This document shows positions 10,120 through 18,421 of a DNA stretch of 64,000 nt, piece by piece. Each line of letters begins with the position of its first letter. Position 1 is the stretch's first letter. The notes below the pieces were generated by a model, which made no database searches, had not been told where the DNA came from, and worked only from the letters and a program-made list of their open reading frames with translations. The position numbers and the translations under genes are program-made. Source of the stretch: Streptococcus mitis (GTDB lineage Bacteria; Bacillota; Bacilli; Lactobacillales; Streptococcaceae); NCBI RefSeq assembly GCF_003943935.1, contig NZ_RJOB01000001.1:415-64414 (forward strand), in the 5' to 3' direction.

Positions 10120-11466
10120 ATGAGAGAATACGATATCATTGCTATCGGTGGAGGTAGTGGAGGAATTGCTACCATGAACCGTGCTGGTGAGCACGGAGCC
10201 AAAGCGGCCGTTATTGAGGAAAAGAAACTAGGTGGAACCTGTGTCAACGTCGGTTGTGTTCCTAAAAAAATCATGTGGTACGGGGCGCAAATCGCTGAGA
10301 CTTTCCATCAATTTGGAGTAGACTACGGCTTTAAGACTACTGATCTTAACTTTGACTTTGCAACCCTACGCCGTAATCGTGAAGCCTACATTGATCGCGC
10401 TCGTTCTTCTTATGATGGCAGTTTTAAACGCAACGGCGTAGACCTGATTGAAGGTCATGCGGAATTTGTAGATTCTCATACTGTCAGCGTAAATGGTGAA
10501 CTGATTCGTGCCAAACATATCGTGATTGCTACTGGTGCCCATCCAAGTATTCCTAATATTCCTGGTGCAGAACTAGGCGGCTCTTCTGATGATGTATTTG
10601 CCTGGGAAGAATTGCCAGAATCAGTTGCTATTCTAGGCGCTGGTTATATCGCCGTCGAATTGGCTGGCGTACTCCACACCTTTGGTGTCAAGACAGATCT
10701 CTTTGTTCGCCGCGATCGTCCTTTACGTGGTTTTGATTCTTATATCGTTGAAGGTTTGGTCAAGGAAATGGAAAGAACAAACTTGCCACTTCATACTCAC
10801 AAAGTCCCTGTCAAGTTAGAAAAAACTACTGACGGCATTACCATTCATTTCGAAGATGGTACTAGTCACACAGCTAGCCAAGTTATCTGGGCTACTGGTC
10901 GCCGTCCAAACGTTAAGGGCTTGCAACTTGAAAAAGCTGGAGTCACGCTGAACGAACGTGGCTTTATCCAAGTGGATGAATACCAAAATACTGTTGTTGA
11001 GGGAATCTATGCTCTAGGTGATGTAACGGGCGAGAAAGAACTGACTCCAGTTGCGATTAAGGCTGGACGTACTTTGTCTGAACGTCTCTTTAACGGAAAA
11101 ACAACTGCAAAAATGGACTACTCAACTATTCCAACCGTTGTCTTTTCACACCCTGCTATCGGAACTGTTGGTTTGACAGAAGAGCAAGCTATTAAAGAAT
11201 ACGGTCAAGACCAAATCAAGGTATACAAATCAAGCTTTGCATCTATGTACTCTGCTTGCACTCGCAACCGTCAAGAAACACGTTTCAAATTGATCACAGC
11301 TGGTTCAGAAGAAAAAGTTGTCGGACTTCATGGAATTGGCTATGGTGTTGATGAAATGATTCAAGGATTTGCTGTTGCTATCAAAATGGGAGCAACCAAG
11401 GCAGACTTTGATGCAACTGTGGCGATTCACCCAACTGCATCTGAAGAATTTGTAACCATGCGTTAA
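10120..11466 (+). CDS. gor: Glutathione reductase (NADPH)
   Basis: Reduces glutathione disulfide with NADPH in the cytoplasm and supports oxidative stress defence. The 448 residues show the FAD-binding GGGSGG start, the redox-active disulfide [13 protein letters not shown] (about 39-51), the NADPH fold [11 protein letters not shown] with downstream Arg residues (RRDRPLRGF), the second FAD motif YALGDVTG and the C-terminal HPTASEEF with the catalytic His. AAAGGAG lies 8 bp upstream of the ATG. It is monocistronic. The family also contains mycothione and trypanothione reductases, but length and motifs fit GR. Confidence 0.95.
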   Translation: MREYDIIAIGGGSGGIATMNRAGEHGAKAAVIEEKKLGGTCVNVGCVPKKIMWYGAQIAETFHQFGVDYGFKTTDLNFDFATLRRNREAYIDRARSSYDGSFKRNGVDLIEGHAEFVDSHTVSVNGELIRAKHIVIATGAHPSIPNIPGAELGGSSDDVFAWEELPESVAILGAGYIAVELAGVLHTFGVKTDLFVRRDRPLRGFDSYIVEGLVKEMERTNLPLHTHKVPVKLEKTTDGITIHFEDGTSHTASQVIWATGRRPNVKGLQLEKAGVTLNERGFIQVDEYQNTVVEGIYALGDVTGEKELTPVAIKAGRTLSERLFNGKTTAKMDYSTIPTVVFSHPAIGTVGLTEEQAIKEYGQDQIKVYKSSFASMYSACTRNRQETRFKLITAGSEEKVVGLHGIGYGVDEMIQGFAVAIKMGATKADFDATVAIHPTASEEFVTMR

Positions 11467-11511
11467 TCAAAATAAAAGAAGCAGAGCAAAAAACACTTCT
11501 AAATATCAAAA

Positions 11512-11547
11512 AGCGAGTATTTCCGTAGTTGGAGATACTCGTTTTCT
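11512..11547 (+). terminator. Intrinsic terminator of gor
   Basis: Stem CGAGTAT / ATACTCG with a loop of about 14 bases, followed by TTTTCTT. Confidence 0.65.
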
Positions 11548-11631
11548 TATGTTTTATTTTATAGTATGTTGAAATAAGATATGCAAAAATCAATTAACAA
11601 ACCATAACAAAATATAAGGATTATAACACAA

Positions 11632-12132
11632 TCATTTATTCTTTTCTTTAAAAGATTCATATATTTTTTTATATAACTCTTTCATATCTTTTTTCTGAGA
11701 ATTCAACTCTTCACTACCGTAGTCAAAATTTGCTACTACAAATCCCTCGTCAGCATTAGAAAAAGTAAAAAATTTTATTCCAATGAGTTTATTATGCTTA
11801 GAGTCCTCAATAGTGTCTCCTAAATTATTATTAAATTGCTTCACTTCTTCTTCACGAACTCCGAACCCCGCAGCAGCTCCATTTGCAATGATGTTTGAAA
11901 ATACTTCTTCTGAAGACGCTACTTCTTTCACAGTTATGATATATGTAGCTTCTTCCGTTTCTACTTGTTTCACTTTATTCCATTTTTCTGTATCACTAGA
12001 AGAAAGCGTATAGACTATTAACTCCAGTGTTGGTTTATTGGTATTTTCTTTTGTGATCATTTGTTTTCCAAAGAAGAAAATGGCAAGCATTCCAGCTACA
12101 AAGATCAAAGCAATATAAATTATCTTTTTCAT
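11632..12132 (-). CDS. Unrecognised membrane-anchored 166-residue protein, last gene of the bacteriocin operon
   Basis: I do not recognise a family. The N-terminus is a short positive stretch and one TM helix (IIYIALIFVAGMLAIFFF, about 4-21) with no lipobox Cys. The rest (about 30-166) is a soluble domain, acidic in its middle and lysine-rich at the end, and presumably outside the membrane. The ATG overlaps the stop of the ABC ATPase by 4 bp, so it belongs to the same transcript as the lactococcin 972-type genes. An accessory immunity or export role is possible from context only. Confidence 0.75.
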   Translation of the reverse strand: MKKIIYIALIFVAGMLAIFFFGKQMITKENTNKPTLELIVYTLSSSDTEKWNKVKQVETEEATYIITVKEVASSEEVFSNIIANGAAAGFGVREEEVKQFNNNLGDTIEDSKHNKLIGIKFFTFSNADEGFVVANFDYGSEELNSQKKDMKELYKKIYESFKEKNK

Positions 12133-12752
12133 ACATTATCCCCTATATCTTTCATATCAATGATCACATCAACTTCGTTATAGACAGCTGGATCATGCGT
12201 CGCTATAATGACATATTTATCTTCATCTCTTTCATTCAATAATAAACGAATAATTTCTTTTCCAATCTCACCATCTAAAGCTCCTGTAGGCTCATCTGCT
12301 AAGATAATTTTACGTGGTTTCATTAACATTCTGGCAATAGCTACACGTTGAGCCTGCCCACCAGACAATTCGTATATTTTTTGATGTAAATAGTCACTTG
12401 ACAGTCCTACTTTTTCAAGTACATCAGTTATTGTTTTTTTGTCTTTAGTGATAAGTTTCAAATTATCATATACTGTTTTGTTATCTATTAAAGAATAATT
12501 CTGAAATACATATCCAACAGTATTTTTAAAAAAAGTTCTTTCTTTTATCTTCCAAATATCTTGTTTATCAACTAAAACATTCCCACTGTCAATTTTTTCT
12601 AATCTTCCTATAATATTAAGAAGGGTACTTTTACCGGAGCCAGAACCTCCAATCAATGCATAGCTTTTTCCAGATTCAAATATTAAATTTAAGTCTGTAA
12701 AGATCTTCTTTGAGCCGAAACTCTTTGAAACGTTCAAAAGGTCAATTGTCAT
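12129..12752 (-). CDS. Bacteriocin-associated ABC transporter ATP-binding protein
   Basis: The 207-residue ATPase has Walker A GGSGSGKST (about 35-43), signature LSGGQAQRVAIARMLM, Walker B IILADEPTGALD and the switch His in IIATHDPAVY. Such short ATPases accompany the 7TM-type membrane protein in lactococcin 972-family (streptococcin) loci. Both ends overlap neighbouring genes by 4 bp (ATGA type), showing tight translational coupling. Confidence 0.9.
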   Translation of the reverse strand: MTIDLLNVSKSFGSKKIFTDLNLIFESGKSYALIGGSGSGKSTLLNIIGRLEKIDSGNVLVDKQDIWKIKERTFFKNTVGYVFQNYSLIDNKTVYDNLKLITKDKKTITDVLEKVGLSSDYLHQKIYELSGGQAQRVAIARMLMKPRKIILADEPTGALDGEIGKEIIRLLLNERDEDKYVIIATHDPAVYNEVDVIIDMKDIGDNV

Positions 12753-14737
12753 GATTCATCTCCTTTTAAAATTTTAGTGTAGCTTTCAGATAATTTCCTA
12801 AAACTCATTATGATTGACAACATCAAAACTAGCAGAGAAGCCGCTCCAATATATAACAACTCTATTTGCCCCGTCATAAGAAATGTAAATAGAATAACCA
12901 TTGTAATAGTCATCATAAAATATTTGAGACTTGAAATTGCTATATATGTTTTTGACAAACCTAAAATGATTTTTTTCACATATTCATTCTGTTTTAGGGC
13001 AATATAAAGTTGAACATATTGATAAATGAGTATAAAGACAATACTGTAAATTATCTTCTGCAAGATTTGTGAAAGTAAAATTTGGTGCTCTAAGGATTGA
13101 ATCTTTAATTTCACAATTTGGTAAACATCTACTGGATTCATTGAGAAATTCAATGGGACAGTCATCTCATTTATTTTTTTTACCGCTTCAGGACTAAAAA
13201 GAGATTTATATAGTATGTTACTAGCCAAAGAAAACTTATTATTTTCCATCATTTTGTCTGTATCTAACACAACAACTATATTATCTTTGCTATCTGCTAC
13301 ACTTGCCATTGGTAAAATATCTTTATTTTTATGATCGATATCAGCATCCTCATTGAAATAAAAAATTTTATTACCATCAGGAATTATTTGTACTGCAAGC
13401 TCTTCTTTTGTATAGTGTGTTCCAATAAATTGTTCTGCTACAACTGTATTCTCAATAGATTTCTGGTTTTCTTTCCATTTCTCAGGAATATAGATGGTTG
13501 CTATCTTATTATCTAAAAGATGATAATTTGTTCCATTCACTTTATTTTGTAGGTTAGCACCTGTTTGATTAATATAAATCAACTCTTTATTTATTTCTGG
13601 ATTCGTTATCCCGTCATTTTCTAATTGTTTAGAAAAATTTTCTATAACATGTGAAGTTTTCATGAAATCTGGAACATATGCCGAAGATCGTTCTATATAT
13701 AAAAAATCTAAGTTTTTTAAGGCAGCAACTATCTGTAGATACTGAACATCTGAATCACTAACTTCTCCATTTTTAGCAGAGTTACTTTCAATTCCAAGGA
13801 ACTCAATCCTTCTCCAGTCTTTTACTGTGTCCCATGGTACTAAATTCTGTATTTGTGTGTTAATACTAGATTGACTACTCTTTGTTTCTTGTAAAAAAAT
13901 TCCTGAGACAAGGATGATAATCGAAATAATAGCAAGCCATACGACAAAAATAAGCTTGTTTTTTGCCTTGTTTTTAATAATTTCAATGGGTTTTTCAACC
14001 TGAATCGTCAACCAAAATAAAACAAAGGTAATGAGATCAATGATTTGAAATAATATAAAATTCGTTAAAAGCAGAGAGAAAAATAACTTAGAACTATAAG
14101 TGAAGAAACCATTCCCCAAAAAAGAACTGTAAGAAATCATCAATAAAGCCATCATAATCAGTTCAAAAATAAGAGAAATGCCATACTCTCTTCTAAGGTC
14201 GTATACAGGCAAGCCTAAAGAACGTCGTATCACTCCTTCTTTGATCTGCCTCGTCCTAACAACAAATAAAATAACTAATAAAGTTAAGTAAATTGAACCC
14301 ATTAACAGTATTCTTAAAGTTCCATTGAATTGTAATATTCCTCCTATATACCAAGGATAAGCCATATATACTGTTTGTAGTCCAGTCATAGTAAGTGGTT
14401 TCAAACTGTCTACATCCATTTTCCCAAGGGTGTAATACATCCCTATTATTGGTGCTGACTTTAATTGTTCATTATTTACATCATCAAAATTTACATACTT
14501 CAACTGACCTGAACTCTGAACGATTGGCTTGTAAATGGTAACCTTTTCCGTTTTTGATAAGTCACGAACCATTTCGTATATTTCGTTATTAGAAAGATTA
14601 CTTTTTCCTTGAATAGAAAAAGCACCATCAATTGGTAAAGGTATGGGGATTTCGGTATCACTAATAGTGACAAGACCAATTGTAGCAATCAAACAAAAGA
14701 AGAATCCAATGATACATAATTTTAATTTCATAAGCAA
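12749..14737 (-). CDS. Bacteriocin-associated integral membrane (immunity-type) protein
   Basis: The 662-residue protein matches in layout the bacteriocin-associated integral membrane family found with lactococcin 972-like peptides. It has an N-terminal TM helix (about 5-24), a first extracellular domain, four TM helices between about 130 and 285, a large extracellular domain (about 290-540) and three C-terminal TM helices (about 555-650). Together with the ATPase it probably forms an immunity/export transporter related in outline to FtsX-type permeases. The start is at 14737, 101 bp after the peptide gene. No frame damage was seen. Confidence 0.85.
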   Translation of the reverse strand: MLMKLKLCIIGFFFCLIATIGLVTISDTEIPIPLPIDGAFSIQGKSNLSNNEIYEMVRDLSKTEKVTIYKPIVQSSGQLKYVNFDDVNNEQLKSAPIIGMYYTLGKMDVDSLKPLTMTGLQTVYMAYPWYIGGILQFNGTLRILLMGSIYLTLLVILFVVRTRQIKEGVIRRSLGLPVYDLRREYGISLIFELIMMALLMISYSSFLGNGFFTYSSKLFFSLLLTNFILFQIIDLITFVLFWLTIQVEKPIEIIKNKAKNKLIFVVWLAIISIIILVSGIFLQETKSSQSSINTQIQNLVPWDTVKDWRRIEFLGIESNSAKNGEVSDSDVQYLQIVAALKNLDFLYIERSSAYVPDFMKTSHVIENFSKQLENDGITNPEINKELIYINQTGANLQNKVNGTNYHLLDNKIATIYIPEKWKENQKSIENTVVAEQFIGTHYTKEELAVQIIPDGNKIFYFNEDADIDHKNKDILPMASVADSKDNIVVVLDTDKMMENNKFSLASNILYKSLFSPEAVKKINEMTVPLNFSMNPVDVYQIVKLKIQSLEHQILLSQILQKIIYSIVFILIYQYVQLYIALKQNEYVKKIILGLSKTYIAISSLKYFMMTITMVILFTFLMTGQIELLYIGAASLLVLMLSIIMSFRKLSESYTKILKGDES

Positions 14738-14838
14738 TTACCATATGACAAAAGACTCTATTTTATAATTGGGTCTCTTGTTTTCATAAATTATTTTTTT
14801 AAAATCTATAATAATCCCAATGTGCATTTAATCGAACA

Positions 14839-15162
14839 TCATTTCAAATTTTTTGCTTGAAAATGTCCATCTATAATCTTTTTTATCGTGAACTTTAACG
14901 TTCCCAAAATATTCGTTACTGATGACTCTGAACTAATATTATTTGAAGAACCAACAAAGTAATTCGAATAACCATAGCTATCACTTACACCATACTTCCA
15001 TAAATCAATAATCGGATATAGAACTGAGATTGCTGTAGTTGCACTACCAACACTAGCTGTAATAGCAAATCCAAAACTGAAAAAACTTGTAGCCAGCAAA
15101 ATGGACTTCTTCTTAGTAAATTTTTTGTATTTTACTTCTCCTTGAATTATAATATTTGACAA
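14839..15162 (-). CDS. Lactococcin 972-family bacteriocin precursor (streptococcin-like), start codon uncertain
   Basis: The frame encodes a leader (KKSILLATSFFSFGFAITASV) followed by a segment with WKYGVSDSYGYSNYF and SSNNISSESSVTN, the pattern of lactococcin 972-like peptides (W-x-YGV, SNY, Ser-rich). The mature peptide would have about 65 residues. The only canonical start in frame before the leader is TTG at 15162, which has no good ribosome site. A strong AAGGAG (15138-15143) lies downstream of it and is followed at the proper distance by GTA-AAA-TAC, not ATG, GTG or TTG. The original start may have mutated, so expression is doubtful. Confidence 0.7.
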   Translation of the reverse strand: MSNIIIQGEVKYKKFTKKKSILLATSFFSFGFAITASVGSATTAISVLYPIIDLWKYGVSDSYGYSNYFVGSSNNISSESSVTNILGTLKFTIKKIIDGHFQAKNLK

Positions 15163-15205
15163 AAACTCAGTAATAATTCTCTATTTTAAAATTGAACACA
15201 TTTAT

Positions 15206-15221
15206 TTGTAAGTGTTTACAA
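15206..15221. promoter_or_regulatory. Candidate operator at the bacteriocin promoter
   Basis: Inverted repeat TTGTAA-GTGT-TTACAA with perfect 6-bp arms, lying just downstream of the candidate -10 (15226-15231), where a repressor would block initiation. No regulator gene is adjacent. Confidence 0.45.
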
Positions 15222-15225
15222 TGTT

Positions 15226-15254
15226 AATTTAATACTAATATTTTAGTTTGTCAA
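15226..15254 (-). promoter_or_regulatory. Candidate promoter of the bacteriocin operon
   Basis: Minus-strand TTGACA (15249-15254), 17-bp spacer, TAAATT (15226-15231). The -35 is perfect and the -10 weak. Confidence 0.45.
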
Positions 15255-15392
15255 GTATTTATAGTATATTTTTTATTGATAAAATGGAATTATCTATAAA
15301 GGCAATTTTCGAATCTACAAAAAAATTATCCAACTTAACCAATAAGCAAAATCGGCCGTTACAGTTTTTGTTACCTTGTTTTAAAAAATTGA

Positions 15393-15420
15393 TTGACAAT
15401 AATTACTCCACGAGTATAAT
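15393..15420 (+). promoter_or_regulatory. Promoter of bioY
   Basis: TTGACA (15393-15398) and TATAAT (15415-15420), both consensus, with a 16-bp spacer. Confidence 0.75.
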
Positions 15421-15450
15421 TGTTACTATACATTAGAAAAGAGGTTAACT
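15419..15450 (+). promoter_or_regulatory. Possible BirA-type operator upstream of bioY
   Basis: TTGTTACT and GTTAACTA are separated by 16 bp right after the -10, resembling the TTGTTAAC-spacer-GTTAACAA pattern of Gram-positive biotin operators. The left half-site is imperfect, so this is only a candidate. Confidence 0.35.
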
Positions 15451-15453
15451 ATT

Positions 15454-15990
15454 TTGAAAAAAGCTCACGTTTATGCTATCCCTGCTATTGGGGCTGTTCT
15501 TATTGCTGTATTGGCACAAATCAGTCTTCCAATCGGACCTGTTCCCTTCACTCTGCAAAACTTTGCAATCGGCTTGATTGCTACTGTCTTTAGACCGAGA
15601 GAGGCTGTACTTTCTGTTGGACTCTATCTGCTTCTAGGTGCCATCGGTCTACCTGTTTTTGCAGGAGGTGGATCTGGATTTCATGCTTTGATTGGTCCTA
15701 CTTCAGGTTATCTTTGGTTTTATCTTGTTTATTCTGGACTTACCTCTTCTCTAACTAACAGCAAGAGTGGAGTTGTCAAGATTTTTCTTGCAAACCTCTT
15801 GGGAGATGCTCTTGTCTTTGTTGGTGGAATTATTGGATTGCATTTCCTAGCTGGAATGCCATTTGAAAAAGCTCTTGTGGTGGGGGTTCTTCCCTTTATC
15901 ATTCCAGACCTTGGTAAAATTATTGCTATTAGTTTTATTAGCCGTCCACTACTTCAACGCCTTAAAAATCAGGCTTACTTTACTAACTAA
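15454..15990 (+). CDS. bioY: Biotin transporter substrate-binding (S) component BioY
   Basis: Membrane S-component of an ECF-type biotin importer. The 178 residues form about six TM helices with the family's QISLPIGPVPFTLQNFAI segment near the N-terminus and the loop GLPVFAGGGSGFHALIGPTSGYL. The start is TTG at 15454, preceded by AGAGGTT; no ATG fits. It would use a shared ECF energising module encoded elsewhere. Single-gene unit with its own promoter and terminator. Confidence 0.92.
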   Translation: MKKAHVYAIPAIGAVLIAVLAQISLPIGPVPFTLQNFAIGLIATVFRPREAVLSVGLYLLLGAIGLPVFAGGGSGFHALIGPTSGYLWFYLVYSGLTSSLTNSKSGVVKIFLANLLGDALVFVGGIIGLHFLAGMPFEKALVVGVLPFIIPDLGKIIAISFISRPLLQRLKNQAYFTN

Positions 15991-16030
15991 AAAAGGATAT
16001 CGAGTTGTCATAACTCAGTATCCTTTTCTT
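15988..16030 (+). terminator. Intrinsic terminator of bioY
   Basis: Long stem AAAAGGATA-CGAGTT / AACTC-GTATCCTTTT with a short loop, ending in TTTTCTTT. Confidence 0.8.
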
Positions 16031-16044
16031 TCATTTTGAAAACT

Positions 16045-16150
16045 TATACTCTTCGAAAATCAAATTCAAACCACGTCAGCTTCGCCTTGCCGTACTCAAG
16101 TACTGCCTACGGCTAGCTTCCTAGTTTGCTCTTTGATTTTCATTGAGTAT
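16045..16150. repeat. BOX element (boxA-boxC, no boxB)
   Basis: Starts TATACTCTTCGAAAATC, contains CCACGTCAGCTTCGCCTTGC (boxA core) and GCGGCTAGC-like boxC ending TTTGATTTTCATTGAGTAT. The middle boxB module is absent and replaced by a short CTCAAGTACTGCC stretch. The last base of the repeat coincides with the first base of the stop codon of the next gene. Confidence 0.85.
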
Positions 16151-16365
16151 TAGTTGCCTTTAAAGGCATCCACCATGGTTTGAAATTCTTCATTGGAAAG
16201 AGTAATTCCTTTACCCATTTTAGTATGATCTGGGCTCCAAGCACGAATATCAAACTTTGCAGGGGCACCATTAAAGCTCACACGGTTGATTTCCTTGGTC
16301 CAACCTTTTTCGTTTTCAGAAAGAGTCAACAAGTGCTCTTCGATTTCAAATGTAAATTCTGCCAT
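16150..16365 (-). CDS. YdbC-type PC4-like single-strand DNA-binding protein
   Basis: A 71-residue protein (MAEFTFEIEEHLLTLS...) with the pattern of the bacterial YdbC/PC4 family: an N-terminal four-stranded sheet (GWTKEINRVSFN, KFDIRAWS) and a C-terminal helix (SNEEFQTMVDAF). Family members bind single-stranded DNA as dimers. The role here is inferred. AAGGAG lies upstream of the start. The gene is divergent from the next one and ends directly at a BOX element. Confidence 0.8.
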   Translation of the reverse strand: MAEFTFEIEEHLLTLSENEKGWTKEINRVSFNGAPAKFDIRAWSPDHTKMGKGITLSNEEFQTMVDAFKGN

Positions 16366-16408
16366 TTTCTTCTCCTTTTTTAGCTTTCATTAGTTTATTC
16401 GTAAAATC

Positions 16409-16437
16409 TTGTAGATTTAGGGAAAATTTTATATAAT
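16409..16437 (+). promoter_or_regulatory. Promoter of the 106-residue protein gene
   Basis: TTGTAG (16409-16414), 17-bp spacer, TATAAT (16432-16437), then AAGGGAGG before the ATG at 16464. Confidence 0.65.
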
Positions 16438-16463
16438 ATTGATATAAAATAAGGGAGGCCAAT

Positions 16464-16784
16464 ATGAGACATAAATTCCAGCAAGTTCTAGATAAAATAC
16501 ATGACTTTTTAAATGGACATGACCAACCTGACCAGACTGAAACCAACTCCCTGACTGCTACTATTGAAGAGGCTGTCCAGAAACAAACTGCTGTTCATCT
16601 TATCTTGTCTGAGACAAGTTTTACAGGTGATATCATCAAATACGATCAGCAACGCCAGCAGATTATCGTGAAAAATTTTGCCAAAAATGTTAGCCGTATT
16701 ATCCGTATAAGCGATATTCAACGTCTGAGATTTGTCCCTTCAACTGTCCAAACAGCCCAAAAAAATAGATTTAAGAAAGAGTGA
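16464..16784 (+). CDS. Conserved streptococcal hypothetical protein, possible Sm/YolD-like fold
   Basis: A 106-residue soluble protein. The central part (about 40-95) alternates beta strands around ETSFTGDIIKYDQQRQQIIV and ends SRIIRISDIQRLRFV, a layout reminiscent of small Sm-like or YolD-like domains. No catalytic motif is seen. It has a good promoter and ribosome site (AGGGAGG) and a terminator, so it looks functional. I recognise the position as conserved in mitis-group genomes but not its function. Confidence 0.75.
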   Translation: MRHKFQQVLDKIHDFLNGHDQPDQTETNSLTATIEEAVQKQTAVHLILSETSFTGDIIKYDQQRQQIIVKNFAKNVSRIIRISDIQRLRFVPSTVQTAQKNRFKKE

Positions 16785-16814
16785 GATGTAGTTGCTTCAT
16801 CCCACTCTTTTTCT
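16774..16814. terminator. Bidirectional terminator between convergent genes
   Basis: Stem AAGAGTGAGATG / CATCCCACTCTT, with T runs on the plus strand and A runs upstream, so it can serve both converging genes. Confidence 0.75.
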
Positions 16815-17152
16815 TAGCGAACTTGTTCAAAATGTAAATGAACGGCGATATGATCTCCATAGCCACTTCTTTCCAAATCACGTTGTAGACGATAGGAAAT
16901 GTAGTGTTCAGCAATGGTAATGTAACCTGCACCCAATAAACGATGCTCAACCAAAGACTGAATCATGCTGATGGTAGCACGTTCCACCTTGGCTTCTTCC
17001 AAATCCAAAACCACTTTCTTAGTAACTTGTGCAAGGTTTTGACGCAAATCATCTGTCAATACATAGACAGTCTGGGCTGCCTTTAAGATAGCCTGGTAAA
17101 TCTTATCTGGATTAAATTCAGCAATTTCGCCATCACGTTTGATTACTTGCAT
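16814..17152 (-). CDS. Stand-alone ATP-cone domain protein
   Basis: The 112 residues begin MQVIKRDGEIAEFNPDKIYQA, the typical ATP-cone start, and end in a helical YISYRLQRDLERSGYGD part. ATP-cones bind ATP/dATP and regulate ribonucleotide reductases and NrdR. Here there is no zinc ribbon (unlike NrdR) and no catalytic domain. It lies 11 bp downstream of trmD. A nucleotide-sensing role is inferred only. Confidence 0.8.
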   Translation of the reverse strand: MQVIKRDGEIAEFNPDKIYQAILKAAQTVYVLTDDLRQNLAQVTKKVVLDLEEAKVERATISMIQSLVEHRLLGAGYITIAEHYISYRLQRDLERSGYGDHIAVHLHFEQVR

Positions 17153-17163
17153 AGGTTTCTCCT

Positions 17164-17883
17164 TTATTCTTTGTTTTCTTTGATTTCTGCCAGCATTTTC
17201 TCTTCTTCTGCTGTCAGTTGATAATTTTCTAACAAATCTGGTCTGCGCTCGTAGGTTTTCTTTAAACTCTCATACAGTCGCCACTGACGAATCTTTTCAT
17301 GGTGACCGCTCATCAGTACATCTGGGACAACCATGCCTCGATAATCATAGGGACGTGTGTACTGGGGGTATTCAAGAAGGCCTGAAGAAAAACTATCATC
17401 TTGGTGGCTGGACTCCTTACCAATCACTTCTGGAATCAGGCGAACCGTCGCATCAATCATGGTCATGGCCGCCAATTCCCCACCAGTCAAGACATAGTCC
17501 CCCAAGGAAATCTCATCTGTCACCAAGGTCTTAATGCGCTCATCATAGCCCTCATAGTGACCACAGATAAAAATCAGTTCCTCTTCTTTGGCCAAATCCT
17601 CAGCATAGGCCTGATCAAACTGCTTTCCAGCTGGATCGAGGAGAATAACGCGCGGATTTTTCTTTTCAATAGCATCAAAGGCATCGAAAATGGGTTGAGC
17701 TCGGAGCAGCATCCCCTGACCGCCTCCGTAGGGCTCATCGTCTACATGGCGGGCCTTTTCAGCATTTTCTCGAAAATTATGATACTGGATATCCAAGAGA
17801 CCTTTTTCTCGAGCCTTTCCAACGATTGAGTGCTCCAGTGGAGAAAACATCTCTGGAAAGAGGGTTAAAATATCAATTTTCAT
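17164..17883 (-). CDS. trmD: tRNA (guanine-N1)-methyltransferase
   Basis: Methylates G37 of tRNAs from S-adenosylmethionine, preventing frameshifts. The 239 residues show the SPOUT trefoil-knot motifs: [17 protein letters not shown] (about 57-73), [12 protein letters not shown] and [15 protein letters not shown]. The ATG overlaps the end of rimM by 11 bp, as in many Firmicutes, so the two are coupled. Confidence 0.97.
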   Translation of the reverse strand: MKIDILTLFPEMFSPLEHSIVGKAREKGLLDIQYHNFRENAEKARHVDDEPYGGGQGMLLRAQPIFDAFDAIEKKNPRVILLDPAGKQFDQAYAEDLAKEEELIFICGHYEGYDERIKTLVTDEISLGDYVLTGGELAAMTMIDATVRLIPEVIGKESSHQDDSFSSGLLEYPQYTRPYDYRGMVVPDVLMSGHHEKIRQWRLYESLKKTYERRPDLLENYQLTAEEEKMLAEIKENKE

Positions 17884-18391
17884 CGTCTAACCCTTCTAAG
17901 ATTTCCACATCGACCCGTTTATTAGGAATATCAACATTGAGAATCACTGGTGGGATATAAGGCAATAACAAATCACGCTTGCCTTTTCGCTTGACCACCC
18001 AGACATCGTTGGCACCTGGTTGCAGGATTTCTTTGATGGTTCCAATCAAATTATCTCCCTCATAGACTTCCAAACCGATAATCTCATGATAGTAGAACTC
18101 ACCATCATCTAAATCGTTTAAATCTTCCTCAGCAACCTTGAGACTGTATCCTTTGTACTTTTCGATAGCGTTGATATGGTACATATCTTTGAATTTAATG
18201 ATGTCAAAGTTCTTCTGTTTACGGTGGCTAGCAATAGTCACTGTTTGAACAAACTGATCTTTTTCATCAAACAAGGCCAGCTCAGCCCCTTTTTTAAACC
18301 GTTCTTCTGCAAAATCCGTCACAGACAAGACTCGCATCTCACCCTGTAACCCCTGCGTATTGACGATTTTCCCAACATTAAAGTAGTTCAT
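17873..18391 (-). CDS. rimM: Ribosome maturation factor RimM
   Basis: A 30S assembly factor that binds uS19. The 172 residues have the N-terminal RimM barrel ([19 protein letters not shown]) and a C-terminal PRC-barrel (about 95-170, [16 protein letters not shown] and [14 protein letters not shown]). It lies directly upstream of trmD. Its usual neighbours rpsP-khpA are more than 3 kb away here. Confidence 0.96.
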   Translation of the reverse strand: MNYFNVGKIVNTQGLQGEMRVLSVTDFAEERFKKGAELALFDEKDQFVQTVTIASHRKQKNFDIIKFKDMYHINAIEKYKGYSLKVAEEDLNDLDDGEFYYHEIIGLEVYEGDNLIGTIKEILQPGANDVWVVKRKGKRDLLLPYIPPVILNVDIPNKRVDVEILEGLDDEN

Positions 18392-18421
18392 CTTGTCTCC
18401 TGTAGTCTCCTTCTTTCCATC

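Noticed and set aside
16814..17152. Annotation of the ATP-cone protein as NrdR
   Set aside because: It lacks the N-terminal zinc ribbon Cys residues of NrdR and is only 112 residues long.
17401..17829. 142-residue plus-strand frame opposite trmD
   Set aside because: trmD is complete with all SPOUT motifs; the opposite frame has no known motif or start signal.
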